From the NCBI GenBank assembly GCA_907163375.1, contig CAJQUW010016141.1:38016-102015 (forward strand): a stretch of 64,000 bases of DNA. The letters run 5' to 3'. Below, piece by piece: positions 56,124 to 64,000 of this stretch. Source of the DNA: Prostheceraeus crozeri. Lineage: Eukaryota; Platyhelminthes; Polycladida; Euryleptidae. The notes under the pieces were generated by a model, which did not search any database, was not told the origin of the DNA, and saw nothing but the letters and a program-made list of their open reading frames with translations. The position numbers were made by a program, and so were the translations under genes. The number at the start of each line of letters is the position of its first letter. Position 1 is the stretch's first letter.

Positions 56124-56453
56124 ATGTTGAATGATTATAAGATAGAGCATGTACCAGTTTTAAAAGATTATCGTCATCCTACAAATCCTGTAAATTCGAA
56201 GAAAGAAGTTAGATTTTATTATCATCATAAATACGTAGCGCTCGTTACAGATTATAAAACAAAACATGGTATTAAACCGTGTGTTAAAACAAAAGACTTT
56301 CCACTTTGTTTAAGAAGTTTCCGAGTATTTTTGGCGTATAATAATTTATGGTGGTTGGTTAAGAAAGAACATTTAACAGCACATGAATTAGAAACATTAC
56401 ATCAATTACATATTCCTGTGTATATGCAAAAACGGAACCGAGGTTCTATGTAA
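56124..56453 (+). CDS. Small unrecognised protein (Polinton 2)
   Basis: The 109-aa basic protein is rich in His, Tyr and Lys, with VRFYYHHKYVALVTDYKTKHG and a C-terminal LTAHELETLHQLHIPVYM. It has no TM segment. It sits between ATPase and PolB, each with its own promoter-like element. I do not recognise the family; the small compact size and HELE-type helix could fit a DNA-binding or terminal-protein-like role, but nothing shows that directly. Confidence 0.5.
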   Translation: MLNDYKIEHVPVLKDYRHPTNPVNSKKEVRFYYHHKYVALVTDYKTKHGIKPCVKTKDFPLCLRSFRVFLAYNNLWWLVKKEHLTAHELETLHQLHIPVYMQKRNRGSM

Positions 56454-56463
56454 AAATTCATTT

Positions 56464-56474
56464 TTTCTTATAAA
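56464..56474 (+). promoter_or_regulatory. TTTCTTATAAA element before PolB
   Basis: Exact copy of the motif at 56089, ending 4 bp before the PolB ATG. Confidence 0.5.
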
Positions 56475-56478
56475 AAAT

Positions 56479-59400
56479 ATGAATCGTGAAATGTCTCTCG
56501 GACAAACGTCTAGGATTGATGAATTAATCAAGAAACAAATTGCTGAGTTTGATGCGCAAATTAAACATAGTAAACGTAGTAAACGTATTAAAAAACAGAA
56601 ACGTACTAGGCGTAGTATTAGACGTAATACTAAAAAACAGAAAAGTGGAACAAAAGAAATATTAGAAACCCCTATTACTGATATCTTTTTTGATGATAGA
56701 ATTAAGGATGAACTTGGTGATGATTTATGTAATTTATTTAATCCAAATGAAATTAAATATGAAAATGTATCTTTTATTAATGTAGTAAATGATATGCGGA
56801 AACTTTTAGCAAATGGTAAAATTATTAATTTACTTGGAAAAGTTGTTAAAGATCAGGAAAATATAATTCAAAATTTTTACGTAACCTTCTATAATAAAAA
56901 ATCATTTGAAACATGGTTTTCGAATCTGGATGAGAAATCCGATGCTAACGAATGGATTTTTACAGGTAATATTAAATATGAAGATTTTGGAATGAAGTTA
57001 GTACAAAGATCGCATAGAGGGGCAGGGATTAATATGAAATATAGAATCAAAGAATATTTCGGTGAATATTGTTATATTCCTTCTGAAGATTTTTGTTTTA
57101 TTAAATGTTATAATGTTTTACGAGGTTTTAATGAAGAACAAGGAGAAATGATGAAAGAAATGTTTAATAATTTTTTATATAAAGAGAAAGCCACATCTAG
57201 AACAGGAGTAATGTCTAACTGTAAATTTTCTCAATTCAATAAATATTTTGGAGAATGTGTTCAATATTATAGTCCTGCCAATCGTCATTTAAATCCTAGA
57301 GGAATTGAAACGTTTCATAATTATGTTTATTACAATTATTTTCACGCAGGTTCAACAATTGGTCACTATTGTTTAATTAATAAATCTCATAAATTAAAAG
57401 CTATTAGAGAAATTGAAAATAATTTCAAACCCATATATAAAACAGTTACTGATGAAAATCTAACAACGCGTCCATATAAAATCATAACAAAGAAAAAAAT
57501 TGACTATGGTTCAACATATATTTGGGATCTCGAAACTTTTCCCGATCCTAACTGTTCAACAGCTCATCCTATTCCTTACGCTGTAGGAGCTATTAATTTT
57601 AATAAATTTATATGTTGTTTACCGAAACAAAGATTGAAAGAATTAGAAACACGTTTGCTAAGTGATATGATTAAAATTAAACGATCAAAAGATGAAGATG
57701 AAATTAAAAAACTTAAAAAACAGATTAATGAGTATAATAATTTAACTGAATTAGAATTTAATAAACTTCAAAATTGTGTGAAAATATTTACGAGAACTGA
57801 GGATGATGAATGTTCGATCGGGGGAAACCCAGAGGACGTATGTCCGATCCATCAATTTTTTAAAACTCTTGGAAAATTTAATTATTCTAGAGTAACTTTA
57901 ATAGCTCACAATTCATCAGGTTTTGATTCCTATTTTCCGATAAAAGCTAATTTTAAATTATCTAAACCGCCTCTTAAAACTTCAAGAGGAATATTGACTG
58001 CTTCATTACAAAATCCTTATACAACTGAATGTGTTAGTAGATACATTCAAAAATCTTTTAGATTTAAAAACAATATGAAAAAAGATTCACCTTCAGGTAA
58101 ATTAGCACTTCAAACTATTATAATGAAATGTAGTTATCAACATGTAAAAACAAGTCTTTCTAAATGGTGTGAGAATTTTAAAATTCCTACGAATGTGTGT
58201 AAATTAAATTATGAAATTGGAGACATAACACATGAAAATTATAAAGAAAAAGAAAATGAATGGAGACCATATTTAGTTAACGATATTCTTTCTTTAGCTT
58301 TTTGTATCTACAAATATAATAATGTTATGCAAGATTTAGTTGGTGAAGATATAACTACTAATTTGACATCCTCTGCTTTAACATTTAACGGTTGGATGAA
58401 AAGCGTACAAAATGACAATATAAATATTCATTCTCATATAGATTTATGGGCTAGAAATTATATTAGAAAATCTGTTAAAGGTGGAAGAGTTTCAGCAAAT
58501 ATAAGAAAATACATATCGCCATTTTGTAGCATCTTGTTACCAATATTAAAACAGTATTTACCTGGTCGCTACGCTGGTGGGGCTTTGTCCCCTGGAAATA
58601 ATTTAATAGATTTAATGAAACAGTATCGAGATTTAGGAGATAAAACTGAAATTTGTAAGAAAATTTCAAATCAACTACTTGAACAAAAAAATGAATTTCT
58701 AATGGCTTTTGATGCAACATCTTTATATCCATCAGCTATGTATGATGAAAATTCAGAATACCCTAAAGCTGAATCAGCTAGAAAATTTCGTCAAGAAGAA
58801 GAGCGGGAAATAGTATATAAATTTAATACACAAACATTTAGACCAAAAACTGGAATATTCTCTGTTGTGTTTCAATATCCGAATGATATGTTTTTCCAAC
58901 CAGTTCCTATTAAAGATAAAGTTAAAAATCAAAATAATAATTCTCATGTAAAAGTAATCAGGTTTAGAAATGGTATATGTTATGATGTATTAACTTCTGT
59001 TGACATACAAGAAATTGTTAGATGTGGGGGGAAAATCTTACATATTACTGATGGTATAATTTATGAAAAAAATTATCAAGTTTCACCATTTCGAAATTAT
59101 ATTGAAAAACTTTTTAATTTGAGAAAAAGATATAAAACAGAAGGAAATACTGTAGGTGATGAGTTAATTAAATTATTGATGAATTCGCTATATGGCAAAA
59201 CTGTGCAAAAAGATATAACCACTAAATATCATTTATGGAATGAGAATACATTGAGAAAAAATTTCACTCAAGAAGTAAAAGATTATGAAAAATTAAATGA
59301 TGAACAATATTTAGCGAAAGTAGAAATGGAAGATGATGAATTTCTCAAAACTAATATTGTAAAAGATGGGAAGACGTCATTCATGCCATCACACTTAGGT

Positions 59401-59985
59401 TCTTTCATTCTTTCTCACTCTAGAAGAATCATGAATAACTTTATTTTAGAAATTAATGGTTTCAAAGAAAAATACATTCATTATACAGATACTGATTCAA
59501 TATATATTTCCAATGAGCTCTTTAATAAATTAGACGCTGCTGGATATGTTGGAGGAGAATTGTGTCAAGGGAAAAATGATTATGGAAATGGTGGAATTAT
59601 TTTTGCAATGTTTATTGCACCTAAAGTAAAATACTGTATTACTGTAGATGAACAAGGGAGACTTAGTGAAAAGAAAACATTCAAAGGATATTCACAAGAT
59701 AAAGTAAAAGTAGAAGATTTTCTAAAATTATATTCGGGGAAAACATTATCGACTACAGTTAATAAACCATGGAAAAGATCTTTAGAAACTGGAATTAGTA
59801 TTCCTGATAAAAATAATAATACTGAAGAAACAAAATTTTCTGGTCAAATAAATATTCTTAAACGTCAAGCACCAGATGAAAATGAAATTTTGTTACCTTA
59901 TAACGGAGAAGATATTCAAGCTGAAATATTTCAAACAATCATCTGTGAGAGTAATTTAAGTGATGATGATGACACGTGGGAATAA
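56479..59985 (+). CDS. Family-B DNA polymerase (Polinton 2)
   Basis: The 1168-aa protein-primed polymerase has a very basic N-terminus (residues 15-55, RSKRIKKQKRTRR in outline). The exonuclease follows: IWDLETFPDP (near 354), IAHNSSGFDSYF (near 475) and YLVNDILSLAFCIYKY (near 597). The polymerase domain has MAFDATSLYPSAM (motif A, near 741), LLMNSLYGKT (motif B, near 897) and HYTDTDSIYIS (motif C, near 1001). Length and order fit Polinton/adintovirus-type PolB. The frame is uninterrupted. Two GC-rich hairpins (57816-57849, 58579-58591) lie inside the gene without upsetting the frame. Confidence 0.95.
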   Translation: MNREMSLGQTSRIDELIKKQIAEFDAQIKHSKRSKRIKKQKRTRRSIRRNTKKQKSGTKEILETPITDIFFDDRIKDELGDDLCNLFNPNEIKYENVSFINVVNDMRKLLANGKIINLLGKVVKDQENIIQNFYVTFYNKKSFETWFSNLDEKSDANEWIFTGNIKYEDFGMKLVQRSHRGAGINMKYRIKEYFGEYCYIPSEDFCFIKCYNVLRGFNEEQGEMMKEMFNNFLYKEKATSRTGVMSNCKFSQFNKYFGECVQYYSPANRHLNPRGIETFHNYVYYNYFHAGSTIGHYCLINKSHKLKAIREIENNFKPIYKTVTDENLTTRPYKIITKKKIDYGSTYIWDLETFPDPNCSTAHPIPYAVGAINFNKFICCLPKQRLKELETRLLSDMIKIKRSKDEDEIKKLKKQINEYNNLTELEFNKLQNCVKIFTRTEDDECSIGGNPEDVCPIHQFFKTLGKFNYSRVTLIAHNSSGFDSYFPIKANFKLSKPPLKTSRGILTASLQNPYTTECVSRYIQKSFRFKNNMKKDSPSGKLALQTIIMKCSYQHVKTSLSKWCENFKIPTNVCKLNYEIGDITHENYKEKENEWRPYLVNDILSLAFCIYKYNNVMQDLVGEDITTNLTSSALTFNGWMKSVQNDNINIHSHIDLWARNYIRKSVKGGRVSANIRKYISPFCSILLPILKQYLPGRYAGGALSPGNNLIDLMKQYRDLGDKTEICKKISNQLLEQKNEFLMAFDATSLYPSAMYDENSEYPKAESARKFRQEEEREIVYKFNTQTFRPKTGIFSVVFQYPNDMFFQPVPIKDKVKNQNNNSHVKVIRFRNGICYDVLTSVDIQEIVRCGGKILHITDGIIYEKNYQVSPFRNYIEKLFNLRKRYKTEGNTVGDELIKLLMNSLYGKTVQKDITTKYHLWNENTLRKNFTQEVKDYEKLNDEQYLAKVEMEDDEFLKTNIVKDGKTSFMPSHLGSFILSHSRRIMNNFILEINGFKEKYIHYTDTDSIYISNELFNKLDAAGYVGGELCQGKNDYGNGGIIFAMFIAPKVKYCITVDEQGRLSEKKTFKGYSQDKVKVEDFLKLYSGKTLSTTVNKPWKRSLETGISIPDKNNNTEETKFSGQINILKRQAPDENEILLPYNGEDIQAEIFQTIICESNLSDDDDTWE
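57816..57849. repeat. Nested double hairpin inside PolB
   Basis: The outer arms GATCGG/CCGATC enclose GGGG-AAA-CCC and GGAC-GTAT-GTCC. It encodes an extra-looking loop (IGGNPEDVCPI) between exonuclease motifs. Confidence 0.7.
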
Positions 59986-60000
59986 TAATTTTTTTATTAC

Positions 60001-60190
60001 ATCTAAAAATTTTATAACATCTAAAAAATTTATAACATCTAAAAACTTATTCCATCTAAAAACTTATTCCATCTAAAAACTTATTCCATCTAAAAACTTA
60101 TTACATCTAAAAAATTTATTACATCTATAAACTTATTACATCTAAAAACTTATTACATCTAAAAATTTTATTACATATGAAAATATATTT
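60001..60190. repeat. 17-bp tandem repeat between convergent genes
   Basis: About eleven copies of ACATCTAAAAACTTATT and variants fill the gap between the PolB stop and the end of the opposite-strand gene. They may end both transcripts. Confidence 0.9.
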
Positions 60191-60258
60191 ATCGAATATT
60201 TTGGTATTTTCTATTAAGTTTTATCATATTAAGTTTCATCATATAATGTTCTATAATA

Positions 60259-61620
60259 TTAAGTTTCATCATATAATGTTTTATCAAAAGATAATTTAAA
60301 TTTATTTTCACTAACTATTGATTCTTCATCATCATCATAAATTGTTTCTTCAACATCATAAATTACACTTTTTGGTAAAGAATGCCATTCCCTGATAGGA
60401 TACCATTCTCTTATTGGAATATCTAATTCTAAATTACATTTCTTATCTGATAATAATATAATAGAGAAAAATATTGGTCTTTGTTCTCTTTTGGAAAATT
60501 TAATAACACCACTATAATCTGAATCACTTTTAGTTTTTATTAAAGATGATAAAATTTTAAATTGATTAGATGTAAATCCTAATTTAAATTTTGTAGACCC
60601 GACGCATAGTTGTCTAACAGTATCTTCAACTATACCATCATTATTATTTTCAATTGTAAGAAAATGAAATTTAGATAAATTTTTATAATTACTAATATTT
60701 TTATAATCTTTTTTACCATTTACACCTTTTTCAGATGTTTCTGAATCATGATCTATATTATCATCATCTATATTATTATCATCTATATTATTATCATCTA
60801 TATTATTATCATCTATATTATTATCATTATTATCATTATTATCATAAGATTCTTTAAGATCGGGCAAAGCCCTAGAACCTTCGGTTCGTTTATTATGATT
60901 ATGGTCATTGTTAATAGTATAAGGTGTAGTCCACATATAAATTTTCTCTTGTTGAGCTAAACCATTTATATAAGATTTTAATAAATTAATATTTAAGTTT
61001 GAATATAATCCTATATACGTATCATCATCATATCTTTGCGGCATTTCTAATGTTTCTTGTTTATAAATTGTGTCTCTATAATAAACTTGACATAATAATT
61101 CTTCATTATGTTTTTTACTCTCTATGTGAATGTTATATTGATTTTGATCGTCAACAAATAATCTAATTTTTTCTTTCGAAAAAGATTTTAATTTTTTAAC
61201 TAATTCTTTAATATTGATATAATTAATAATTTTAGTTTCTATCCAATCAGTATTACTAATCGGCAAAACTGCTCTGATAAACCCATATACATTATTATGA
61301 CCTATTATAACCATATTTTCTTTATTTAATTCAACATAAGCTACATCATTATATTTACTTACAATCTCCATAAATTTAATAAATGGATCACCTGGAAATA
61401 AACAATAATTTGTTTCTATAGAAGGTAATCCTTTTGTTTGCTCCCTAAATATTTCGGCTTGTAATTCAAACAAAAGATTAACATCTATACATGGATTTGT
61501 AATAGTATTATTATTATTATTATTAACAAAACATTTATTTTCAAATCCCGTTGATCTCGTCGAATAAGAAGAACAGGATGATGCGGACGAATATAATTTT
61601 TTTAAATTTGGGGTTTCCAT
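60259..61620 (-). CDS. Possible PCNA-like sliding clamp with low-complexity insert (Polinton 2)
   Basis: This 453-aa protein is the only visible minus-strand gene of the element. After a Ser/Asn-rich start, residues about 75-165 follow the layout of a PCNA half-domain: helix DPFIKFMEIVSKY, strands DVAYVELNKENMVIIG and GFIRAVLP, then YINIKELVKKLKSFS helix and KIRLFVDD / YNIHIES strands. A second region (about residues 325-400) reads VGSTKFKLGFTSNQFKILSSLI and YSGVIKFSKREQRPIFFSIIL, again clamp-like. An (IDDNN)n tract separates them. PCNA works as a processivity factor of DNA polymerases, and PolB ends next to it. The match is by eye only; it may be a different beta-rich protein. Confidence 0.4.
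   Translation of the reverse strand: METPNLKKLYSSASSCSSYSTRSTGFENKCFVNNNNNNTITNPCIDVNLLFELQAEIFREQTKGLPSIETNYCLFPGDPFIKFMEIVSKYNDVAYVELNKENMVIIGHNNVYGFIRAVLPISNTDWIETKIINYINIKELVKKLKSFSKEKIRLFVDDQNQYNIHIESKKHNEELLCQVYYRDTIYKQETLEMPQRYDDDTYIGLYSNLNINLLKSYINGLAQQEKIYMWTTPYTINNDHNHNKRTEGSRALPDLKESYDNNDNNDNNIDDNNIDDNNIDDNNIDDDNIDHDSETSEKGVNGKKDYKNISNYKNLSKFHFLTIENNNDGIVEDTVRQLCVGSTKFKLGFTSNQFKILSSLIKTKSDSDYSGVIKFSKREQRPIFFSIILLSDKKCNLELDIPIREWYPIREWHSLPKSVIYDVEETIYDDDEESIVSENKFKLSFDKTLYDET
60748..60840. repeat. 15-bp coding microsatellite (IDDNN tract)
   Basis: About five copies of ATCATCTATATTATT on the plus strand encode the Asp/Asn/Ile tract of the clamp-like gene. Confidence 0.9.
60862..60887. 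repeat. Double mini-hairpin in clamp-like gene
   Basis: GGGC-AAA-GCCC followed two bases later by GAACC-TTC-GGTTC, both with 3-nt loops, inside coding sequence. Confidence 0.75.
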
Positions 61621-61666
61621 TTTTTTATTTTTATTAGAAAAAAATTTATTTTTTTATTGTTAAAAA

Positions 61667-62554
61667 ATGATGTTACCAAATGTTGGTGGAGGTGCATATA
61701 TCCCGAATAATCGTGAATTAGAAATAGAGATAGAAAATTATATCATGAAAACTGGAGACGTTTTATCTGGTCCATTGCATCTTTCTATTCTTCCGCAACA
61801 AAATACAGAGTTAACAAATAAACAATATGTTGATACACAAATCAATGATTTAAAAGAAAAATATATAAACGATGTTTTGGTTCCACTGATGAATGAATTG
61901 AAGTTGCTTAAACTTAATGACAAATCATTAAACGAAAAATTATTAAAACTTGATAAAAAGGATAGAGAGCTAGAAGCAGATATAGCAAAACTTTTTAAAA
62001 AGATTTCTGAACAATCAAAAATTTTAATATTACTTTCTTTAAATTTAAAATCTGCTGTAATTAAAAATAAACATCAGATAAAAATGTTAAAAGAACAATT
62101 AGAAGATGAAATAGAAAATCTACCTGAAAGAATTAAAAAAAATTTAAAGCAGTTACAAACTACATTCCAAAAAAGTGTTGATGAATTGAGTTCTAAAATT
62201 ACTCAACAAATGAAAAAGATGAATAGAATAATAAATGAAGTAAACTCACTTAATCAAAAAGTTGATAAAATGAAAACTCTTAAAATCAATTTAGAAAATG
62301 AATTAAAGAAAAATTTACAAGAAAACTCTAAAGAAAATAAAGAACAGTTAGATGCTGTTAAAAGACAATTAGATGTTCTTAAAATTAAGTTAAATGCTCT
62401 TAAAACGGCGTTGAAGATTAATCAGCAGAAAATGCAAGTTAATAGAAGAGAAATTAAAGTACATCACACGCTGCTTGACGCAATAGATAAAGTGCAACAG
62501 GCAATTAATAAAGTTATCTCGAAGTTGTTGTCCATTCACAAACGTAAATCTTAA
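61667..62554 (+). CDS. Fibre-like coiled-coil protein (Polinton 2)
   Basis: The N-terminal 65 residues contain MKTGDVLSGPLHLSIL followed by a LTNKQYVDTQI segment. This is the G-D-x-x-G-x-x-x-L ... x-x-x-K-x-Y-V-D pattern that occurs in tail-fibre and spike proteins and in fibre-like genes of invertebrate Polintons. The remaining 230 residues are nearly continuous heptad coiled coil (Leu/Lys/Glu/Asn-rich). The total is 295 aa. A trimeric fibre or spike that binds the cell surface is a reasonable guess. Start ATG in GTTAAAAAATG context, divergent from the clamp-like gene with 46 bp between them. The frame is complete. Confidence 0.6.
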   Translation: MMLPNVGGGAYIPNNRELEIEIENYIMKTGDVLSGPLHLSILPQQNTELTNKQYVDTQINDLKEKYINDVLVPLMNELKLLKLNDKSLNEKLLKLDKKDRELEADIAKLFKKISEQSKILILLSLNLKSAVIKNKHQIKMLKEQLEDEIENLPERIKKNLKQLQTTFQKSVDELSSKITQQMKKMNRIINEVNSLNQKVDKMKTLKINLENELKKNLQENSKENKEQLDAVKRQLDVLKIKLNALKTALKINQQKMQVNRREIKVHHTLLDAIDKVQQAINKVISKLLSIHKRKS

Positions 62555-62556
62555 AC

Positions 62557-62650
62557 GGACCAAAGGTCCTCAGGTTACTAACCAATCGGAGCGAAGCTCC
62601 TCGAGGCTTTAGCCGATCGGACCAAAGGTCCTCAGGTTACTAACCAATCG
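62557..62650. repeat. Array of six mini-hairpins with 32-bp direct repeat
   Basis: In order: GGACC-AAA-GGTCC, GGTT-ACT-AACC, GGAGC-GAA-GCTCC, GGCT-TT-AGCC, then the first two again. The first and last pairs lie in an identical 32-bp repeat (62557-62588 and 62619-62650). It follows the fibre-like gene directly. Confidence 0.95.
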
Positions 62651-62689
62651 TAAATATTTTTTCCCAAAAGACAAATTTAATCCTAAAAA

Positions 62690-63211
62690 ATGCCTATAAT
62701 TTATAAACATAATCTTAAACATTTTGCATCAAATAATAAAATTGCTCATGAACCATCTCAGAAACCTGTGTACCATTATGATAGTGTAGAAACTGTCGGA
62801 ACACAAAAGTTCCTAGGCACCGCAGGTGCCGTCCAAAAAGAAGGGGATGGCATCTTTTCTGGTATTGGAAGTATCGTTAACTTGATAAAAAATAATAAAG
62901 ATTTGATTACATCTGCCGCAAAAGGAGCAGCTGCTATAGGTAGTACAGCTAGTGCAATATCAAATGCTGTCAAGTCTCAAAACGAATTAAAACAACTAGA
63001 AGCTATTCGTAAACTTAGGAATGATTCTGAAGAACTAAAAAAATTAAAAAAACTTTCAGATGAAACAAAGAACAAAATTGCTAACATAGCTGTGGATGGT
63101 GATAGTAAACATAATGAAAAAACAATTGAAGAAATAAGAGGTAATGGCGTGAGCAGCAACCTTCGGTCTAACCAGCAAAGCTGTAGCGGAGCTGGTCTAG
63201 CAAAATTCTAA
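62690..63211 (+). CDS. pVI/pX-like minor virion protein (Polinton 2)
   Basis: The 173-aa protein has a glycine-containing amphipathic segment (DGIFSGIGSIVNLIKNN, residues about 53-69), an Ala/Gly-rich hydrophobic stretch (ITSAAKGAAAIGSTASAI) and then a charged helix (ELKQLEAIRKLRNDSEELKKL). Polintons and adenovirus-like elements carry such small membrane-active or core-linking proteins just upstream of the major capsid gene, as here. A GGCACC-GCA-GGTGCC hairpin (62816-62830) lies inside the coding part. Family assignment rests on layout rather than firm motifs. Confidence 0.55.
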   Translation: MPIIYKHNLKHFASNNKIAHEPSQKPVYHYDSVETVGTQKFLGTAGAVQKEGDGIFSGIGSIVNLIKNNKDLITSAAKGAAAIGSTASAISNAVKSQNELKQLEAIRKLRNDSEELKKLKKLSDETKNKIANIAVDGDSKHNEKTIEEIRGNGVSSNLRSNQQSCSGAGLAKF

Positions 63212-63292
63212 AATTATATTTAGTAAAATTCTAAAATTATATTTTAGTAAAAATTTTTTTTCTGTCTGTGAGAAAAACAAAAAGTCAAATTA

Positions 63293-63303
63293 TTTCTTAT
63301 AAA
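63293..63303 (+). promoter_or_regulatory. TTTCTTATAAA element before major capsid gene
   Basis: Third exact copy of the motif; it ends one base before the ATG at 63305. Confidence 0.5.
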
Positions 63304-63304
63304 A

Positions 63305-64000
63305 ATGCCTTCGCTTATCGAAAATAAATTTAGATTAGATGATCCTCCGTTCACCAGTTACAATCAAAAAAAGAATGACTATATAAGAATTGCTATGAAT
63401 CCCGGATCTTCCAGCAGAGTAAACACTGGAGGTGATTTAATTTTTGAAGTTGATAATCAGCAGAGCTATTTATATTTACCTGATTCATTTTTACACTGTG
63501 AATATTCTTTATATAGTGATGCTAATTTTACAACACCATTACCAGATACCGATAATATTACACTAGAGAATAATTTTTTTCCAAGATTATTTACACAAAT
63601 GCGTTTAGATGTTGCAACTCAAAATATAGAAACAATAAGTGATTCCCCAGGTGTAATTGATACAATGCTTAGATTTGTAATAATTGGTGAAAATAATAAA
63701 AAGCATGAAATCGAAGGTTGGTTTCCTGATACTAATGATGGTATAATTATTGATGATTTAACTCACGCTGGAACAGATGCCGCAGGAATTGCGAAAGATG
63801 TAGAAAATATTGCAAAACATTTAAATAAAACAAATAATGAAGCATATAAAGAAAGACGTGAATTTAACAAAAAAAGTAAACAGACAGTAAATTGGTCATT
63901 GTCTCCATTATTCGGATATTTAGATTATGATAAAATATCATATCAATTAAAATTTAAATTAATAATTCATCGTACAGCAAATAATGAATTAATCTTTTTT
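63305..64000 (+). CDS. Major capsid protein, double jelly-roll type, partial (Polinton 2)
   Basis: The first 232 residues are open to the window edge. They start MPSLIENKFRLDDPPFTSYN and show the pattern of Polinton-like MCPs of invertebrates: a GGDLIFEVDNQQSYLYLPDS strand pair, ITLENNFFPRLFTQMRLDV, then IETISDSPGVIDTMLRF, and WSLSPLFGYLDYDKISYQLK leading to KLIIHRTAN. This family forms trimeric hexon-like capsomers. It differs from the F54H12.2-like protein of Polinton 1. The gene is at the end of the minor virion block and is preceded by a promoter-like element. The remaining part lies outside the window. Confidence 0.8.
   Translation, partial: MPSLIENKFRLDDPPFTSYNQKKNDYIRIAMNPGSSSRVNTGGDLIFEVDNQQSYLYLPDSFLHCEYSLYSDANFTTPLPDTDNITLENNFFPRLFTQMRLDVATQNIETISDSPGVIDTMLRFVIIGENNKKHEIEGWFPDTNDGIIIDDLTHAGTDAAGIAKDVENIAKHLNKTNNEAYKERREFNKKSKQTVNWSLSPLFGYLDYDKISYQLKFKLIIHRTANNELIFF

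Larger units (their letters stand above)
52150..64000 (+). mobile_element. Polinton-like element 2 (looks whole in the visible part, runs off window)
   Basis: It starts AGTAGTTTATAG exactly where a repeat unit is interrupted, with the 5'-AG start expected of Polintons. Visible genes, all open: two-TM protein, possible DUF8207-like protein, penton-like protein, packaging ATPase, small protein, PolB, clamp-like protein (opposite strand), fibre-like protein, pVI/pX-like protein and a major capsid protein cut by the window end. I count no breaks in the visible genes. An integrase is not seen and may lie to the right. Base composition is far more AT-rich than the surroundings. It interrupts one of a set of near-identical units, so it is younger than the array. 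A 6-bp target duplication would be CATTTT (52144-52149); this needs the right flank. Confidence 0.85.

Overview
The window looks like a repeat-rich piece of an invertebrate animal genome (nuclear, fairly AT-rich). Support for this: a four-exon gene with consistent GT-AG phase-1 introns, Tc1/mariner copies with TA target duplications, a large TNP2/CACTA-like DNA transposon with a BEN-domain partner, and two different Polinton (Maverick) elements whose genes resemble those seen in cnidarian, mollusc and other invertebrate genomes. I cannot name the species. I see no tRNA, rRNA or CRISPR, and no clear single-copy host gene.

Layout. (1) 1-16786: an old, decayed Polinton whose left part lies outside the window. 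It carries PolB on the + strand, then mostly minus-strand genes: two penton-like minor capsid genes, an F54H12.2-like capsid gene, a basic core-like protein, a chromodomain integrase, an FtsK/HerA-type packaging ATPase and small zinc-finger proteins. A 1750-bp Tc1-like transposon with long IR/DR-style ends (10257-12006) has inserted into one of its genes. (2) 16787-20449: gene-poor spacer with a weak Tc1-like relic. (3) 20450-52149: a 32-kb nest of one transposon family. It contains a 12.9-kb full-length copy (26642-39578) carrying a TNP2-like transposase and a BEN-domain gene, plus at least seven short (about 2.5-2.75 kb) derivatives in which the same gene block is deleted. One derivative is inverted and carries its own Tc1 insertion, and four complete ones stand head-to-tail. 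The junctions read CTG-TA-TCCCGTACA. This is what insertion of each copy into the TA inside the terminal repeat of the previous copy would give. (4) 52150-64000: a second, younger-looking Polinton-like element that interrupts the last repeat unit and runs off the window. Its visible genes look whole: a two-TM protein, a possible DUF8207-like protein, a penton-like minor capsid protein, packaging ATPase, PolB, a possible sliding-clamp-like protein, a fibre-like coiled-coil protein, a pVI/pX-like minor protein and the start of a double-jelly-roll major capsid protein.

How the parts work together. In each Polinton the PolB would copy the element, the ATPase would package DNA, and the capsid, penton and core proteins would build a particle; in the first one the integrase would insert it. 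In the TNP2 family, the single full-length copy could supply transposase (and BEN protein) in trans to the gene-less derivatives around it. The most unusual signals are the self-nested transposon array, the near-uniform A-run start-codon context of the second Polinton, its GC-rich mini-hairpin clusters, its possible PCNA-like gene, and the strong stem-loops just inside the proposed Polinton ends.
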